Shown here: positions 34,907 to 45,170 of the stretch, one piece after another
Layout of the letters: every line of letters begins with the position of its first letter
Numbering within the stretch: the first letter of the stretch is position 1
Source of the DNA: Paenibacillus sp. BJ-4
GTDB taxonomy: Bacteria; Bacillota; Bacilli; Paenibacillales; Paenibacillaceae
Assembly (NCBI RefSeq): GCF_020404765.1
Contig: NZ_JAIVEM010000140.1
Location: 372,001 to 436,000 of the forward strand
Length of the DNA stretch: 64,000 nt
Reading direction: 5' to 3'
The notes under the pieces: model-generated
The model's database searches: none
What the model saw: the letters and a program-made list of their open reading frames with translations, nothing else
What the model was told of the DNA's origin: nothing
Made by a program: the position numbers and the translations under genes

Positions 34907-35284
34907 GAGCGGTGCTCCCTTCCTTGATGTTATCAATGCTTCATAGATGTCGTTTGGAGTAAGGGGAAGAATGTGTGTCCGTGCTTAATTTATCACAGGT
35001 ACTAATCATAGAATAGTAGTCAGGTATAATTTAACATCATGTACTGATTAATGCAAGGTGTTAAAATTTTATAAATAAATTTTTCGGGCAAAAGGTGATT
35101 TTGCTTCTCCAAAGGCTGCATACTTTAGCGAATGTTGTAGAAGAAAGTAATTCTATTTGGAAATATATCGAATGCTGGCGAATGGTGCAAATAGAACCCG
35201 ACTTTAATTTCATTCATTAAAATGATAGATTGTAAAGTATTCAACCGAGTTAAAGATCACTTTTTATGAAAGGATGAGCAAAGG

Positions 35285-35818
35285 ATGGATTGGAAACGGT
35301 GGTACTCGGAATTGGAGCAGGATGATGAGGCTTGGGAAGTATCGGAGGAAGTCGTGCTGCGTGGTGTGGCACAGCTCTTTTTTTGCGGCCAGAATTCGCA
35401 AGTAGAAGTAGAGTTTATTGTGAAAGCCGATTCCGAAGAACAGGCACAGGCTATACAAGAGCCTACGGAGAAGCAGAAAAGGACATGGGAGCAATATATG
35501 TCATATGCGTCGACTATCCATTCCCAAATTCTGAAATCTATCCACCATCATTATACGTCCATAGTGGAAAAATACCGGAATGTCTACAGCTCATGGGGAG
35601 AGGATCCGGATGAGTACGCGCCTTATGTAGAGCGGGCAGAACAATTGCTGGAGCGATTACAGCCTGTGTCCATACTGATTTCCGACGCATCGGAGGAGGA
35701 TGAACTATATTTGAATTTTAGTTGCTCTTGGGATAGAGAACATGGCTTAGGCGTACATATCAAGCAGATGAAAGTGGAGCATATTCAAGGCGCATATACA
35801 TTATATGATCTTGAATAG
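35285..35818 (+). CDS. DUF6985-like protein of unknown function
   Basis: 177-residue acidic soluble protein. The end of the sequence (FSCSWDREHGLGVHI) matches the W-D-x-E-H-G-L-G-V hallmark of DUF6985/DUF2004-type proteins, and the middle (PTEKQKRTWEQY followed by HHHYTSIVEKYR) fits as well. No catalytic role known. AAAGGATGAGCAAAGG precedes the ATG. The 347 bases upstream (34937-35284) hold no gene that I see and are AT-rich. Confidence 0.65.
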   Translation: MDWKRWYSELEQDDEAWEVSEEVVLRGVAQLFFCGQNSQVEVEFIVKADSEEQAQAIQEPTEKQKRTWEQYMSYASTIHSQILKSIHHHYTSIVEKYRNVYSSWGEDPDEYAPYVERAEQLLERLQPVSILISDASEEDELYLNFSCSWDREHGLGVHIKQMKVEHIQGAYTLYDLE

Positions 35819-35902
35819 CCCCTTCCGGCTTTAAGCAGAAAGGACCGGAAAGGGGATAGAATATTGTGAAAATAATGGCGTTGATGCGACACGATAAAGA
35901 AA

Positions 35903-38221
35903 TCAGTTGGATACAGCCAACGCATCTCGGGCGGCTTGAGCGGCCTGCACCATTTGCCGCAATGCGGCGATAGATTCCTCCTTGGTGCGGGTTTTCAGGC
36001 CACAGTCCGGATTCACCCAGAATAAATCTGATGGCAACACGCGTAGGGCACGTTGGATCATACTCAGCATTTCGGTCACATCGGGAATGCGCGGGCTATG
36101 GATGTCGTACACACCAAGACCGATGCCTTTGTCGTACACCTGATCCTCAAAGCTGACAATCAGTTCTCCGTGGCTTCGCGAGGTTTCAATAGATATAACG
36201 TCGGCATCCATATCGGAGATGGACTGGATCATATGCTGAAATTCGGCATAGCACATGTGCGTATGGATTTGGGTCGCAGGTTTGACGGTGGCTGTGGTCA
36301 CCAGAAAGGCTTGAACCGCCCAATCCAGATAGGCTTGCTGCTGCTCTTTTTTCAGCGGGAGTCCTTCGCGAATTGCGGGCTCATCGACCTGAATCATGCC
36401 TATGCCCGCTTGCTCCAATGCCTCTACCTCTGCCCGTAATGCGAGCGCCAACTGCAAAGCGACTTGGCTGCGCGGAATATCATTACGTTCGAAGGACCAG
36501 TTTAGAATGGTCACAGGGCCTGTAAGCATTCCTTTGACAGGTCTGGAAGTCAAAGATTGGGCGAAGGCTGTTTCTTCCACCGTCATAGGTTGATCGAACG
36601 AAACGTCCCCGTATATAATCGGCGGTTTGACGCAGCGGGAGCCATAGGACTGCACCCACCCGTTTTGCGTAAAAGCAAAGCCTTTTAGCTTCTCGCCAAA
36701 AAACTCAACCATGTCTGTTCGTTCAAATTCTCCATGTACAAGCACGTCAATACCAATGTCCTCTTGAATATCAATCCATTCCTTAATTTGCTGCTGTATG
36801 AATGTCCGGTACTGCTCGGTAGACCATTCTCCTTTGCGATATTGCAGACGAGCTTTGCGGACCTCGGCGGTTTGCGGAAAGCTGCCGATGGTCGTTGTAG
36901 GCAGTGGAGGCAGCTTCAGCTTCTCCTGCTGAATCACGTGACGCTGGGCGAAAGGCACGCTGCGTGACTGAGGCTCTCTGGTCAGCAGCGCGGCCATATC
37001 AGCAGCCGTCTGTACGCGTGCTGACGAGCTGTTGAAGCGGGCTACTGCTTCTGTGCTTTGTTCAAGCTGCGCAAGTGCGGATGGATTGCGCTCACCCAGT
37101 GCAGCTGTCAGGCCGGCGAGCTCCTCCAGCTTTTCATCGGCAAAGGCTAGGGCGTGCATCAGCTCTGTATCCAGCGTTTGCTCTGCTTCCAGACTAACTG
37201 GTACATGCAGCAGGCTGCATGATGGCTGTACGATAAGCTGTGGGGCGCTTGTCTGTTCCGCCAGCTGATTGAGCAGCGCAGCCACGGCTTTTAGATCACT
37301 GCGCCATATGTTACGTCCGTCAATGACCCCAGCGCCCAGTGTTTTCCCTGTAGGAAAGCCATACTGCAATACATGCTGAAGATTTTCGCCATGATCATGC
37401 ACAAAATCAAGACCCAACCCCTGTACCGGAAGGGTGGACAGGCGCTTATAATGCTCCAGGCTGCCAAAGTAGGTTTGCAGCATGATATTTAAGCCGGGTG
37501 CCGCTTGAGTCAAAGTTTCATAGGCTTCCTGAATAATGTCCAAATCCTCTGCCGGGAATGAGGTGGTCAGGACAGGCTCATCGATTTGGACCCACTGAAC
37601 ACCTTCTGCTGCTAGCTCAGACAGGACACGGGTATACAGCGGCAGGAAGCTTCGTACAATGGCGGCGAGCTCTTTACGGTCATAGCCCTTGGACAGGGCA
37701 ATGAATGAATAGGGACCGATGAGGACCGGTTTGCCTTCAATGCCCAGTTCCTGCTTGGCTTCACGATAAGCTTGTAAGGGTTTGTTTTCGGTGAACACCG
37801 GGGCTACATTTGCCAATTCAGGCACGATGTAATGGTAATTGGTATTCAGCCATTTGGTCATTTCACTGGCGGTAGCCCCTTTTTGCCCACGAGCTATCCC
37901 GAAATAAACGGATAGAGGAACCGGGCCTGCGGGGTGATAGTTGAAGCGTTCCGGTACCAGACCGAACATGACGGATGTATCGAGCATGTGATCGTAATAG
38001 GAGAAGTCTCCGACAGGAATGAGGTCAATTCCCTTGTCCTGCTGCTTGCGCAGATGCTCCAGGCGCAATCTTTTCATCTCGACATGCAGTTCGCTTTCGT
38101 CAATGGTGCCGTTCCAGAAGCGTTCCAGCGCTTTCTTCCATTCCCGGTTTCCGCCGATACGCGGATAACCCAGATTACTGCTAATCAAACCGGACAATGC
38201 AGACCGTTCGTTAATAGACAT
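35903..38221 (-). CDS. metE: Cobalamin-independent methionine synthase
   Basis: 772-residue enzyme transferring a methyl group from 5-methyltetrahydropteroyltriglutamate to homocysteine. The N-terminal half is a catalytically inactive duplicate; the C-terminal barrel carries the zinc ligands: His and Cys in THMCYAEF and Cys in NPDCGLKTR. The family length of 750-770 is met. AGGAGGAAAAG precedes the ATG. A cobalamin riboswitch and terminator lie upstream, so the gene is shut off when B12 is available and the B12-dependent enzyme can be used. Confidence 0.97.
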   Translation of the reverse strand: MSINERSALSGLISSNLGYPRIGGNREWKKALERFWNGTIDESELHVEMKRLRLEHLRKQQDKGIDLIPVGDFSYYDHMLDTSVMFGLVPERFNYHPAGPVPLSVYFGIARGQKGATASEMTKWLNTNYHYIVPELANVAPVFTENKPLQAYREAKQELGIEGKPVLIGPYSFIALSKGYDRKELAAIVRSFLPLYTRVLSELAAEGVQWVQIDEPVLTTSFPAEDLDIIQEAYETLTQAAPGLNIMLQTYFGSLEHYKRLSTLPVQGLGLDFVHDHGENLQHVLQYGFPTGKTLGAGVIDGRNIWRSDLKAVAALLNQLAEQTSAPQLIVQPSCSLLHVPVSLEAEQTLDTELMHALAFADEKLEELAGLTAALGERNPSALAQLEQSTEAVARFNSSSARVQTAADMAALLTREPQSRSVPFAQRHVIQQEKLKLPPLPTTTIGSFPQTAEVRKARLQYRKGEWSTEQYRTFIQQQIKEWIDIQEDIGIDVLVHGEFERTDMVEFFGEKLKGFAFTQNGWVQSYGSRCVKPPIIYGDVSFDQPMTVEETAFAQSLTSRPVKGMLTGPVTILNWSFERNDIPRSQVALQLALALRAEVEALEQAGIGMIQVDEPAIREGLPLKKEQQQAYLDWAVQAFLVTTATVKPATQIHTHMCYAEFQHMIQSISDMDADVISIETSRSHGELIVSFEDQVYDKGIGLGVYDIHSPRIPDVTEMLSMIQRALRVLPSDLFWVNPDCGLKTRTKEESIAALRQMVQAAQAARDALAVSN

Positions 38222-38264
38222 GTACTTTTCCTCCTAGCTGGTAGCCAGTTTATTTTTACGTACC

Positions 38265-38318
38265 AAAAAAGGCATTCCATCCCCAAGGCTTAAAGATGAG
38301 TAGGGGAAAGAATGCCTC
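38265..38318 (-). terminator. Riboswitch-controlled terminator before metE
   Basis: On the minus strand GAGGCATTC... and ...GAATGCC arms with an inner CCCC/GGGG pairing are followed by six T. It lies between the cobalamin aptamer and the metE start, the expected expression platform. Confidence 0.85.
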
Positions 38319-38391
38319 CGACATAAAAAATAAAAATACGGCGACTGCTCTTAACACCTCCCTATCTCCCGTAGGTACTTGCGATGTTGTT

Positions 38392-38568
38392 GAAATAGGC
38401 AGGTCTCCTGACTCACGGATCATGACTTTCAGCGATCCTTCCCGGTCTATGTGTGGACCAGTGGATGTATGAATAGCTGAAAGCTCCCCGTATACAGTGG
38501 CGGGACCGTGCCGGATTTGCACCGGCTTCCCTTTTAAGTCTGAACTGAATAGAACAGACACCTATCTC
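38392..38568 (-). promoter_or_regulatory. Cobalamin riboswitch
   Basis: On the minus strand the aptamer contains AAAAGGGAAGCCGGTG, AAATCCGGCACGG, CCCGCCACTGT and the B12 box GTCAGGAGACCTGCC near its 3' end. The closing P1 stem pairs GAGATAGG (38561-38568) with CCTATTTC (38392-38399). All are diagnostic of adenosylcobalamin-type riboswitches. It controls metE. Confidence 0.95.
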
Positions 38569-38653
38569 CAAGCTATGAAATTAAGGTATGACGAATATTT
38601 ATGCACTCGTATACTTGTTCATCATCATAAGTGAAACGGACGGGATACGCAAT

Positions 38654-38693
38654 AGAAAAAAGACAAGCCTTCCCTGTAGGGGGGGACTTGTCT
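38654..38693 (-). terminator. Terminator of nrdD-nrdG operon
   Basis: AGACAAG...CTTGTCT hairpin with inner C/G pairing, followed by six T on the minus strand, 35 bases after the nrdG stop. Confidence 0.85.
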
Positions 38694-38727
38694 AGGGGAT
38701 AACGATTTGGCAGAGAATAAGATTGGC

Positions 38728-39225
38728 TCAAGCTAATGAAACGGCATGACCTGCCTGAATGCTGGCCTTTACATCCACCAGACGCTGATTGCGACTGCCT
38801 CGGAAGCGGAGGGTCAGGTCCTTTTGTTGTTCTACAAAAGGTCCGTCCACAATCACGTCGCATAGCAGTGCCAATTCCCGTCGTGCCTGATCCGCAAGCA
38901 AATCCTCATAGACAAAACCCGTATAGGCCCACACGGTTCGGTCGGGACAGGCTGTGCGAAAGTCACGTATAAATTGCGAGCATTCTGCCGCCGAGAAGAA
39001 CGGGTCCCCTCCGCAGAGGGTCAGCCCGTCCAACAACGGATTATCCATGATGTCACGGATGATTTCCTGTTGTCGTTCCGGTGTGAATGGCTCACCTGCG
39101 CGGAAGCTCCACGATGCCGGATTGAAGCAGCCAGGGCAGGCATGGCGGCAACCACTAATGAACACGACCGAGCGCAGGCCGTCCCCTTCGTTCAGAGACT
39201 CCGGAATATAGCCGCACAAATTCAC
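38728..39225 (-). CDS. nrdG: Anaerobic ribonucleotide reductase activating enzyme
   Basis: 165-residue radical SAM protein that installs the glycyl radical on NrdD. The three cluster cysteines are in SGCRHACPGCFN (CxxxCxxC, about residues 29-36), and the GGDPF SAM-binding motif follows near residue 72. The short single-domain length is normal for NrdG. The start overlaps the NrdD stop by four bases (ATGA-type), so translation is coupled. Confidence 0.95.
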   Translation of the reverse strand: MNLCGYIPESLNEGDGLRSVVFISGCRHACPGCFNPASWSFRAGEPFTPERQQEIIRDIMDNPLLDGLTLCGGDPFFSAAECSQFIRDFRTACPDRTVWAYTGFVYEDLLADQARRELALLCDVIVDGPFVEQQKDLTLRFRGSRNQRLVDVKASIQAGHAVSLA

Positions 39226-41171
39226 TTATGCTTCACCCGATCGCGAACTTCGGCTTGCTTGGCAGCATTGAAGCGAACGGTATAATCCCCTGTCAGATAT
39301 CCGGTTACCCGACGTAAGCGCTGAAAGTGGGTGTGCTCCTCGTCTGTGCCGCATTGAGGACAGCTTGTCCCTATAATCCCTTCATAGCCGCAGTCTGTGC
39401 AGCGGTCCACCGGATGGTTGATGGAGAAGTAGCCAATATTTTGACCGAGTGCATACTGTACAATTTTAAGAAACGCATCCGGGTTATTCCGCGCATTGCC
39501 GTCCAGCTCAATGTACGAAATCGCACCGGCGTTGCACAGGTTATGGAACGGAGCCTCCAAACTGATTTTACGGGCAGCCGGGAGCGTGTAATACACAGGA
39601 ATGTGAAAAGAATTCGTGTAGTATTCTCGATCATTTACCTCGGGAATGATTCCGAAATCACGTTGGTCCAGCAGTGTGAACTTGCCGGACAGACCTTCGG
39701 CAGGTGTAGCGAACAACGTAATGTTCAGATTGTGATATTCGCTCATCCGGTCACAATACATGCGCATGGAAGTGATGATTCGCTGCGCTTCACGATATAC
39801 AGCGTCATCCTCTCCGTGGTGCTTGCCATAGAGTGCCTTCATGCATTCGGCCAATCCGATAAACCCGACCGACAGCGTACCGTGCTTTAGTACGCTTCCT
39901 ACTTTTTCATCCGCCGCCAGTTTTTCTCCGCCTTCCCATACCCCTTCGCGCATCATAAAGTCTGACGCTTTGGCCGGTTGGCTCGTTTGGATGTGATAGC
40001 GATGTATTAGTCCATCTACAGCAATGCGCATAACCTCTTCCAGTCTGGCATCAAAGCCATCCCGGTCAGGCACCATGCGCTTGCCTGTACAAATGCCATA
40101 TTCAATGCCGAGGCGCACCAGATTAATGGTATTAAATGAGAGATTGCCCTTGCCGCTCTGTCGGTTTCTGCCGAAACGGTCAGAAATGGTGCGGGTACGG
40201 CAGCCCATCGTCGCAATGATGGTATCCGGGTCATCTGCACGGTAATAGGGCAGGTTGAAGGTAGCATCCACATTCACAAAATTGGGATACATCCGCTTGC
40301 TGGAGCATTCTACCGCCTTCAAGAACAAATCGTAGTTGATATCGCCCTCTGCCTGGTTAATCCCTTTTTTGCACTGGAAAATATGTTGTGGAAAAATAGG
40401 AGTTTCTCCGCTGCCCAGTCCGCGAATAGTGGCTTCCAGCAGCGATTGCGAGATAAGCCGCCCTTCAGCGGAAGTGCACATTCCGTAATTCAGTGAAGTA
40501 AACGGAATTTGCCCGCCCGCCCGACTGCTCATGGTGTTCAGGTTATGAATGAGCGATTCAGCGGCCTGCCGGGTCTCTGTTTCCGTTTCTTCGCGTGCAA
40601 ATGCGTATGAACGAGGACAGATTTCTTGCAATTGGCTATTGGCTATATGTAATTCATCCTCAGACAGTGCAGGCTTAATCTCTTCCTCAAACAGCCGAAG
40701 TCCCTTACGCAGATGCTTGCGGAAGGAGCGGGCGACGTATGGGGCAAGGTCCCAATCTATTTTATTGGCGGAGACACCGCCGAATTGGCTGTTTTGCTGA
40801 GACTGGAATATGATGGCGACCAGTGCCATAGCGGACATAATCGTTTGCGGTGTGCGCACAGACCCGTTGCCTGTATTAAAGCCGTCTTGCAGCAAACGAC
40901 CAAACGGAATAAAGATACAATTTGTTGTTCCGAGCGCATATTGGTCCAAATCGTGAACATATACATAACCGTGATCAATAGCGTCCGTCAGTTCAGGCGG
41001 AAGCACGCGCAGGCGTGCATACCATTTGGCATATTCGGAGCCGAGCTTGCTCATTTTGCCGCTGAATGATTCTCCGTTCAAGTTTGCATTCTCGCGCAGC
41101 ATGTCCAGATCTTGTGCTCCTATGACCCGCTCCCCGATGTCGTATAATTGCTGTTCCTCCAACACTTTCAT
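39222..41171 (-). CDS. nrdD: Anaerobic (class III) ribonucleoside-triphosphate reductase
   Basis: 649-residue glycyl-radical enzyme reducing ribonucleoside triphosphates without oxygen. The glycyl radical site is in RRVTGYLTG near residue 625, and four zinc cysteines lie just before (CTDCGYEG and SCPQCG). Active-site cysteine-bearing segments such as MGCRTR and YGMCTSAEG are present. It has no obvious N-terminal ATP-cone and is shorter than the E. coli enzyme, so allosteric activity control may be absent. The ATG at 41171 follows GGAGGG; the frame is open to 41186. It is transcribed with nrdG from an Fnr-type promoter. Confidence 0.96.
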   Translation of the reverse strand: MKVLEEQQLYDIGERVIGAQDLDMLRENANLNGESFSGKMSKLGSEYAKWYARLRVLPPELTDAIDHGYVYVHDLDQYALGTTNCIFIPFGRLLQDGFNTGNGSVRTPQTIMSAMALVAIIFQSQQNSQFGGVSANKIDWDLAPYVARSFRKHLRKGLRLFEEEIKPALSEDELHIANSQLQEICPRSYAFAREETETETRQAAESLIHNLNTMSSRAGGQIPFTSLNYGMCTSAEGRLISQSLLEATIRGLGSGETPIFPQHIFQCKKGINQAEGDINYDLFLKAVECSSKRMYPNFVNVDATFNLPYYRADDPDTIIATMGCRTRTISDRFGRNRQSGKGNLSFNTINLVRLGIEYGICTGKRMVPDRDGFDARLEEVMRIAVDGLIHRYHIQTSQPAKASDFMMREGVWEGGEKLAADEKVGSVLKHGTLSVGFIGLAECMKALYGKHHGEDDAVYREAQRIITSMRMYCDRMSEYHNLNITLFATPAEGLSGKFTLLDQRDFGIIPEVNDREYYTNSFHIPVYYTLPAARKISLEAPFHNLCNAGAISYIELDGNARNNPDAFLKIVQYALGQNIGYFSINHPVDRCTDCGYEGIIGTSCPQCGTDEEHTHFQRLRRVTGYLTGDYTVRFNAAKQAEVRDRVKHK

Positions 41172-41263
41172 CGTAAAACCCTCCATATAGTAAAATATAT
41201 ATTATTTTCACAAAAACAACATATTGATGATATTGTGTTCTAACCAATTGTTTCAGTCTATAT

Positions 41264-41306
41264 ATTGTATATACGGATGGTATATGAGTATGTGACTATT
41301 GTCACA
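41264..41306 (-). promoter_or_regulatory. nrdD promoter with Fnr box at -41.5
   Basis: A perfect TGTGA-N6-TCACA site covers 41291-41306. On the minus strand TACAAT (plus 41264-41269) is a -10 box; counting seven bases on puts the start near 41257, so the Fnr box centre is at about -41.5, the class II activator position. This fits induction without oxygen. Confidence 0.8.
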
Positions 41307-41328
41307 TTCGGGGTGGGGCGGAAAGCAC

Positions 41329-41390
41329 AAAAAAGTCAGGCATAGAGTAAGGAACACATCTGGAGATACGTTCTTTACTCTATGCCTGAC
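41329..41390 (-). terminator. Terminator after AbrB-like copy 2
   Basis: Long hairpin: GTCAGGCATAGAGTAA (41335-41350) pairs with TTACTCTATGCCTGAC (41375-41390), loop about 24 bases; six T follow on the minus strand. It closes the gene at 41472-41942. Confidence 0.85.
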
Positions 41391-41471
41391 CATGGAATAC
41401 GTGATGAAAATAAATATAGAATTGCGGTCTAGCGTAAATATTTATTTTTGGGATATCATTTTTTTGAAGGT

Positions 41472-41942
41472 TTAGAGTAGCTTCTTTAACTGAGACACCC
41501 GGCCTTGGGAAATATCGAGCATTTCGGCGTAAACCTTTTGTGGCAGGTTTGGATGTTCCAGAATCAGCTTGCGGAGCTTTTTTACCATTTCACCCTGCTG
41601 CACTCTGGATTGCTTAGGCTGCCAGGTTGTATTGGTTCTGATCGGTTTGACATGTTCTTGAGCCTGGATGGCATCGGTGCTGGTGGCATGTACATTTTCC
41701 TCTGTCTTTAATACCCGGATGCAGTCTGCGCAAATAAAGCTGTCTCGGAAATAAGTTAAATGATCAACTGTGCCGCAAAATTTGCAGGAGACCCCGGTAT
41801 ATTTTCTTAACACAAATCCTTCTTCATTTACGAAAAACTCAAGCGAATCACCAATATTGATATCCATCGTGGTGCGCATTTCCTTAGGGAGTACAATTCG
41901 CCCCAATTGATCCAGAGGCCTTGTCATTCCAGTATTTTTCAT
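41472..41942 (-). CDS. AbrB-like regulator with zinc-ribbon and C-terminal HTH, copy 2
   Basis: 156-residue paralog of the protein at 32867-33304. Order of parts is the same: AbrB/SpoVT domain (TRPLDQLGRIVLPKEMR), CxxC...CxxC (SCKFCGTVDHLTYFRDSFICADC), a divergent polar linker, then HTH (LPQKVYAEMLDISQGRVSQLKKLL). The two differ mainly in the linker. AAAGGAGGAAG precedes the ATG. Target sites unknown; AbrB relatives act on transition-state and sporulation genes. Confidence 0.85.
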   Translation of the reverse strand: MKNTGMTRPLDQLGRIVLPKEMRTTMDINIGDSLEFFVNEEGFVLRKYTGVSCKFCGTVDHLTYFRDSFICADCIRVLKTEENVHATSTDAIQAQEHVKPIRTNTTWQPKQSRVQQGEMVKKLRKLILEHPNLPQKVYAEMLDISQGRVSQLKKLL

Positions 41943-42107
41943 CCTTGCTTCCTCCTTTCGTGATATATCCTGATTATACCAAAAGATATTATTTTCAGCT
42001 TTGAATATTGCAGGAAAAAAAAACTTTTTTTGCTATGGCCTCTTCTCCATCTAATAAAGGAGAATTTCGGTATTGTTGCCGGACGTATCCTTTTTCGCTA
42101 TGATATA

Positions 42108-42121
42108 CTAAAACGCTTTCA
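42108..42121 (+). promoter_or_regulatory. Candidate CcpA (cre) site before the GH3 gene
   Basis: CTAAAACGCTTTCA matches the cre consensus TGAAARCGCTTTCA at 12 of 14 positions and lies about 50 bases before the glycosidase start, near a TATACT -10-like box. Catabolite repression is suggested. Confidence 0.5.
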
Positions 42122-42167
42122 TAACGACCTTTTATAACATTTTATTTGGAACAAGGAGATGACGGAT

Positions 42168-45103
42168 ATGAGTCATGAAACAACGGATATCGAATACTTA
42201 TTTCAAGATCCGAGGATTCAGCTGGACGATCGTGTACGGGATCTGGTGTCCCGACTAACCTTGGAGGAAAAGATTGAATCCATGCTGCAATATCAGCCTG
42301 CCATTGACCGTTTGGGGGTCGCGGCTTACAAGCACGGTACGGAAGCGGCACACGGGATAGCCTGGCTGGGAGAGGCGACTTCGTTTCCTCAGCCCGTGGG
42401 ATTGGCGTGTACATGGGATACGGAATTAATGCGGCAAATCGGCTCTGTGATCGCAGATGAGGCGCGTGTCTATTACCGTCGTGATCCGAAATTAAACGGC
42501 CTGACCCTGTGGGCACCTACGGTGGATATGGAGCGTGACCCAAGATGGGGACGTAATGAGGAAGCCTATGGTGAAGACCCGTATTTGACAGGAGAGTTGG
42601 CGAAGGAACTGGTTAAGGGAATACAGGGTGATCATCCGGTATATTTGAAAGCGGTTGCGACGTTAAAGCATTTTCTGGGCAACAATAATGAAGTAGATCG
42701 GGGGAGCGGCTCTTCCAGCATCGATCCGCGGAACCTGCGAGAATATTATCTGAAAGCCTTCGAGAAGCCTTTTACGGAGGGCGGAGCCCAGTCCATGATG
42801 ACCTCTTATAACCTCATTAATGGAACGCCTGCTACGTTGTATCATGGGGTGAACGATATTGTCAGGGGCGAATGGGGGATGAACGGCTTTGTCGTTAGTG
42901 ATGCAGGTGATGTCACGGGGATTGCCAACGACCATCAGTATTATGATTCCCATACGCCAGGTGTGGCCGAATCCATTCGAGCGGGAATTGACAGCATAAC
43001 GGATGATGCGGAGCTTTCCAAGCAGGCAATCCGTGAGGCATTGGGGCAAGGGACACTGGAGGAAGCAGACCTGGATCGGGCATTGTTCCATACGTTCCGT
43101 GTCCGTTTCCGTTTGGGAGAATTTGATCCGGCGGCAGACAATCCCTATGCCTTGATCGGTGAAGAGCTTCTAATGACGGAACAAGCCCGTGAATTGTCGC
43201 TGCGTGCGGCAAGGGAGCAGATCGTACTGCTCAAAAATGAGCGCTCGCTCTTGCCACTGGACCCTGCGAAGTGCGGCAAGGTAGCCGTGATCGGTACGCT
43301 CGGCAATGAGGTGTACCGCGATTGGTATTCCGGTACATTGCCTTATCGGGTTACGCCTCTGGAAGCGATTCGCGCCAAGCTGGAAGGTGAGAACGTGAAG
43401 GAACGCGTCGTATACCGCGATGCCAAGGATCGCGTGATCTTCACGGCGGCGGCCGACGGGGCGAAGCTTACAGTCGATCCTTCCGGCGATATACGGCTGT
43501 CCCATGATAATGAGCCAACGGTATTGACCGTGACGGATTGGGGCTATGGAAGTGTGACGTTGACCGATGAGCATCTGGGTACTTACGTGACGAGCGATGA
43601 AGAAACGCTTCGTGTGACGGCTGAAGAAGCGTATGGCTGGTATGTTAAAGAAGTCTTCGGACTGACTCCTGTTGAAAAAGGAGATCATCTGTGGACGACA
43701 TGGAACGGTAAGCCTGTGATTGCTGGGGCGGAGGGCTCATTAAAGGTAATGGAGGCCACAACAGCCTCAGGACAGGGCCATACGACGTTCCAGGTAGAAA
43801 CGGTGTTGGATGGTTTAGCGGAAGCGATAGCCGCTGCGCAAGCGGCAGATACAGCGATTGTATTCGTCGGCAATCACCCGCTCATTAACGGAAAGGAAGA
43901 GAATGACCGCCCAGGCTTGGAATTGGCAGCTTCCCAGCAGCGGATCATCGAGGAAGTGTACCGTGTCAATCCGAATACGATTGTGGTTTTGACAGGCAGC
44001 TACCCGTATGCCATTCCCTGGGTTCAGGAGCATATCCCGGCGATTATATACACGTCCCATGCGGGTCAAGAGCATGGCACGTCAGTAGCCGATGTACTAT
44101 TCGTGATTACGCGCCCGCGGGTCGTTTGAACATGACATGGTATCAGAGCGAGGATCAGTTAGGCGATATCATAGATTATGATATTATTCGCGGCGGTCGT
44201 ACCTATCAATATTTTGAAGGTGAGCCCTTGTATGCGTTCGGTCACGGGCTGACGTACTCGCCATTTGAATATAGCGAGCTGCGCACAGATGCCCAATCGC
44301 CTGGCCCAAGCGACATGGCTGGTGTAGAAGATGGCGAGAGTAAAGTAAACGCTATTGCTGCACTGGACGCAACGGATGCTCTTAACGTATGGGTGGATGT
44401 GACTAATCGGGGCGTAACTGCCGGCGAGGAGGTTGTGCAGCTATATGTACGTCCCGGAGCTTCGCGAGTAAAGAGACCGTTGAAGACCTTATGCGGGTTT
44501 CAACGCATCTGCTTAGAGCCGGGTGAGACGAGAACGGTTTCTTTTACGATTCGAGTAAGGGATTGGGCGATTTGGGATGTTACACGGGATCGTTATTGCG
44601 TTGAAGCTGGCGAGTACATTTTGCTGGCAGGCGCTTCTTCAGCGGATATCCGGCTGGAGCATCTTGTGAACGTTCGAGGCGAAGTCATTCCGCCCTGGCA
44701 AGCCGGACGAAGCATTCGCGCTGAGAACTTTGATGATTGTTCCAACATCCTGCTGGATGAAAGCAAGGAGCAAAAAGAGGCCTGTGTACGTCTGTATTCA
44801 CCTCAGCGTTCTGGCTGGATTGCCTTTCATGGCGTAGAATTAGATACGACGGGAGCGGTCGAACTTCAATGCCGCGTGTCTGGCAATAGCAGTGACGCAG
44901 CAATTGAGCTTCGCTTGGATACGCCGGACAGCGCAGCTGTAGCACGTATGAACGTTGGCAATACGGGAGGAGCGCAAGCATGGATTACGCTCTCCGAGGC
45001 ACTGGGTCCAGTCTCAGGCTCACGTGATGTGTATCTGCGGTTGAGTGGCGAAGTGCGGCTAAGTCATTTTTACCTTGAGTGCTTGTGCTACAGGAGATTC
45101 TAG
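42168..45103 (+). pseudogene. GH3 beta-glucosidase/xylosidase, broken by a single missing base
   Basis: Glycoside hydrolase family 3 protein of about 978 residues in two frames. The first frame (to 44129) has the GH3 barrel with the nucleophile in VVSDAGDV, the KHFLGNN and NxVDRGSGS regions, and the second domain (VFVGNHPLINGKE). It ends in VLFVITRPRVV. Adding one G after 44102 restores FGDYAPAGRLNMTWY, the conserved GH3 continuation, and the rest (fibronectin-like domain plus C-terminal module, to 45103) follows in frame. An insert of about 130 residues carries a PA14/carbohydrate-like strand pattern. The ATG 42168 fits AAGGAG. Either a recent mutation or a sequencing error. Confidence 0.85.
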
Positions 45104-45170
45104 ACTGTAGGCTTGAACTTACTTCTGACTTCACGTACAATGCATTCAACGAAGTTTCTACAGCTTAGGG

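Noticed and set aside
38256..38561. Open frame on the minus strand upstream of metE
   Set aside because: It lies inside the cobalamin riboswitch and terminator, whose conserved motifs explain the sequence.
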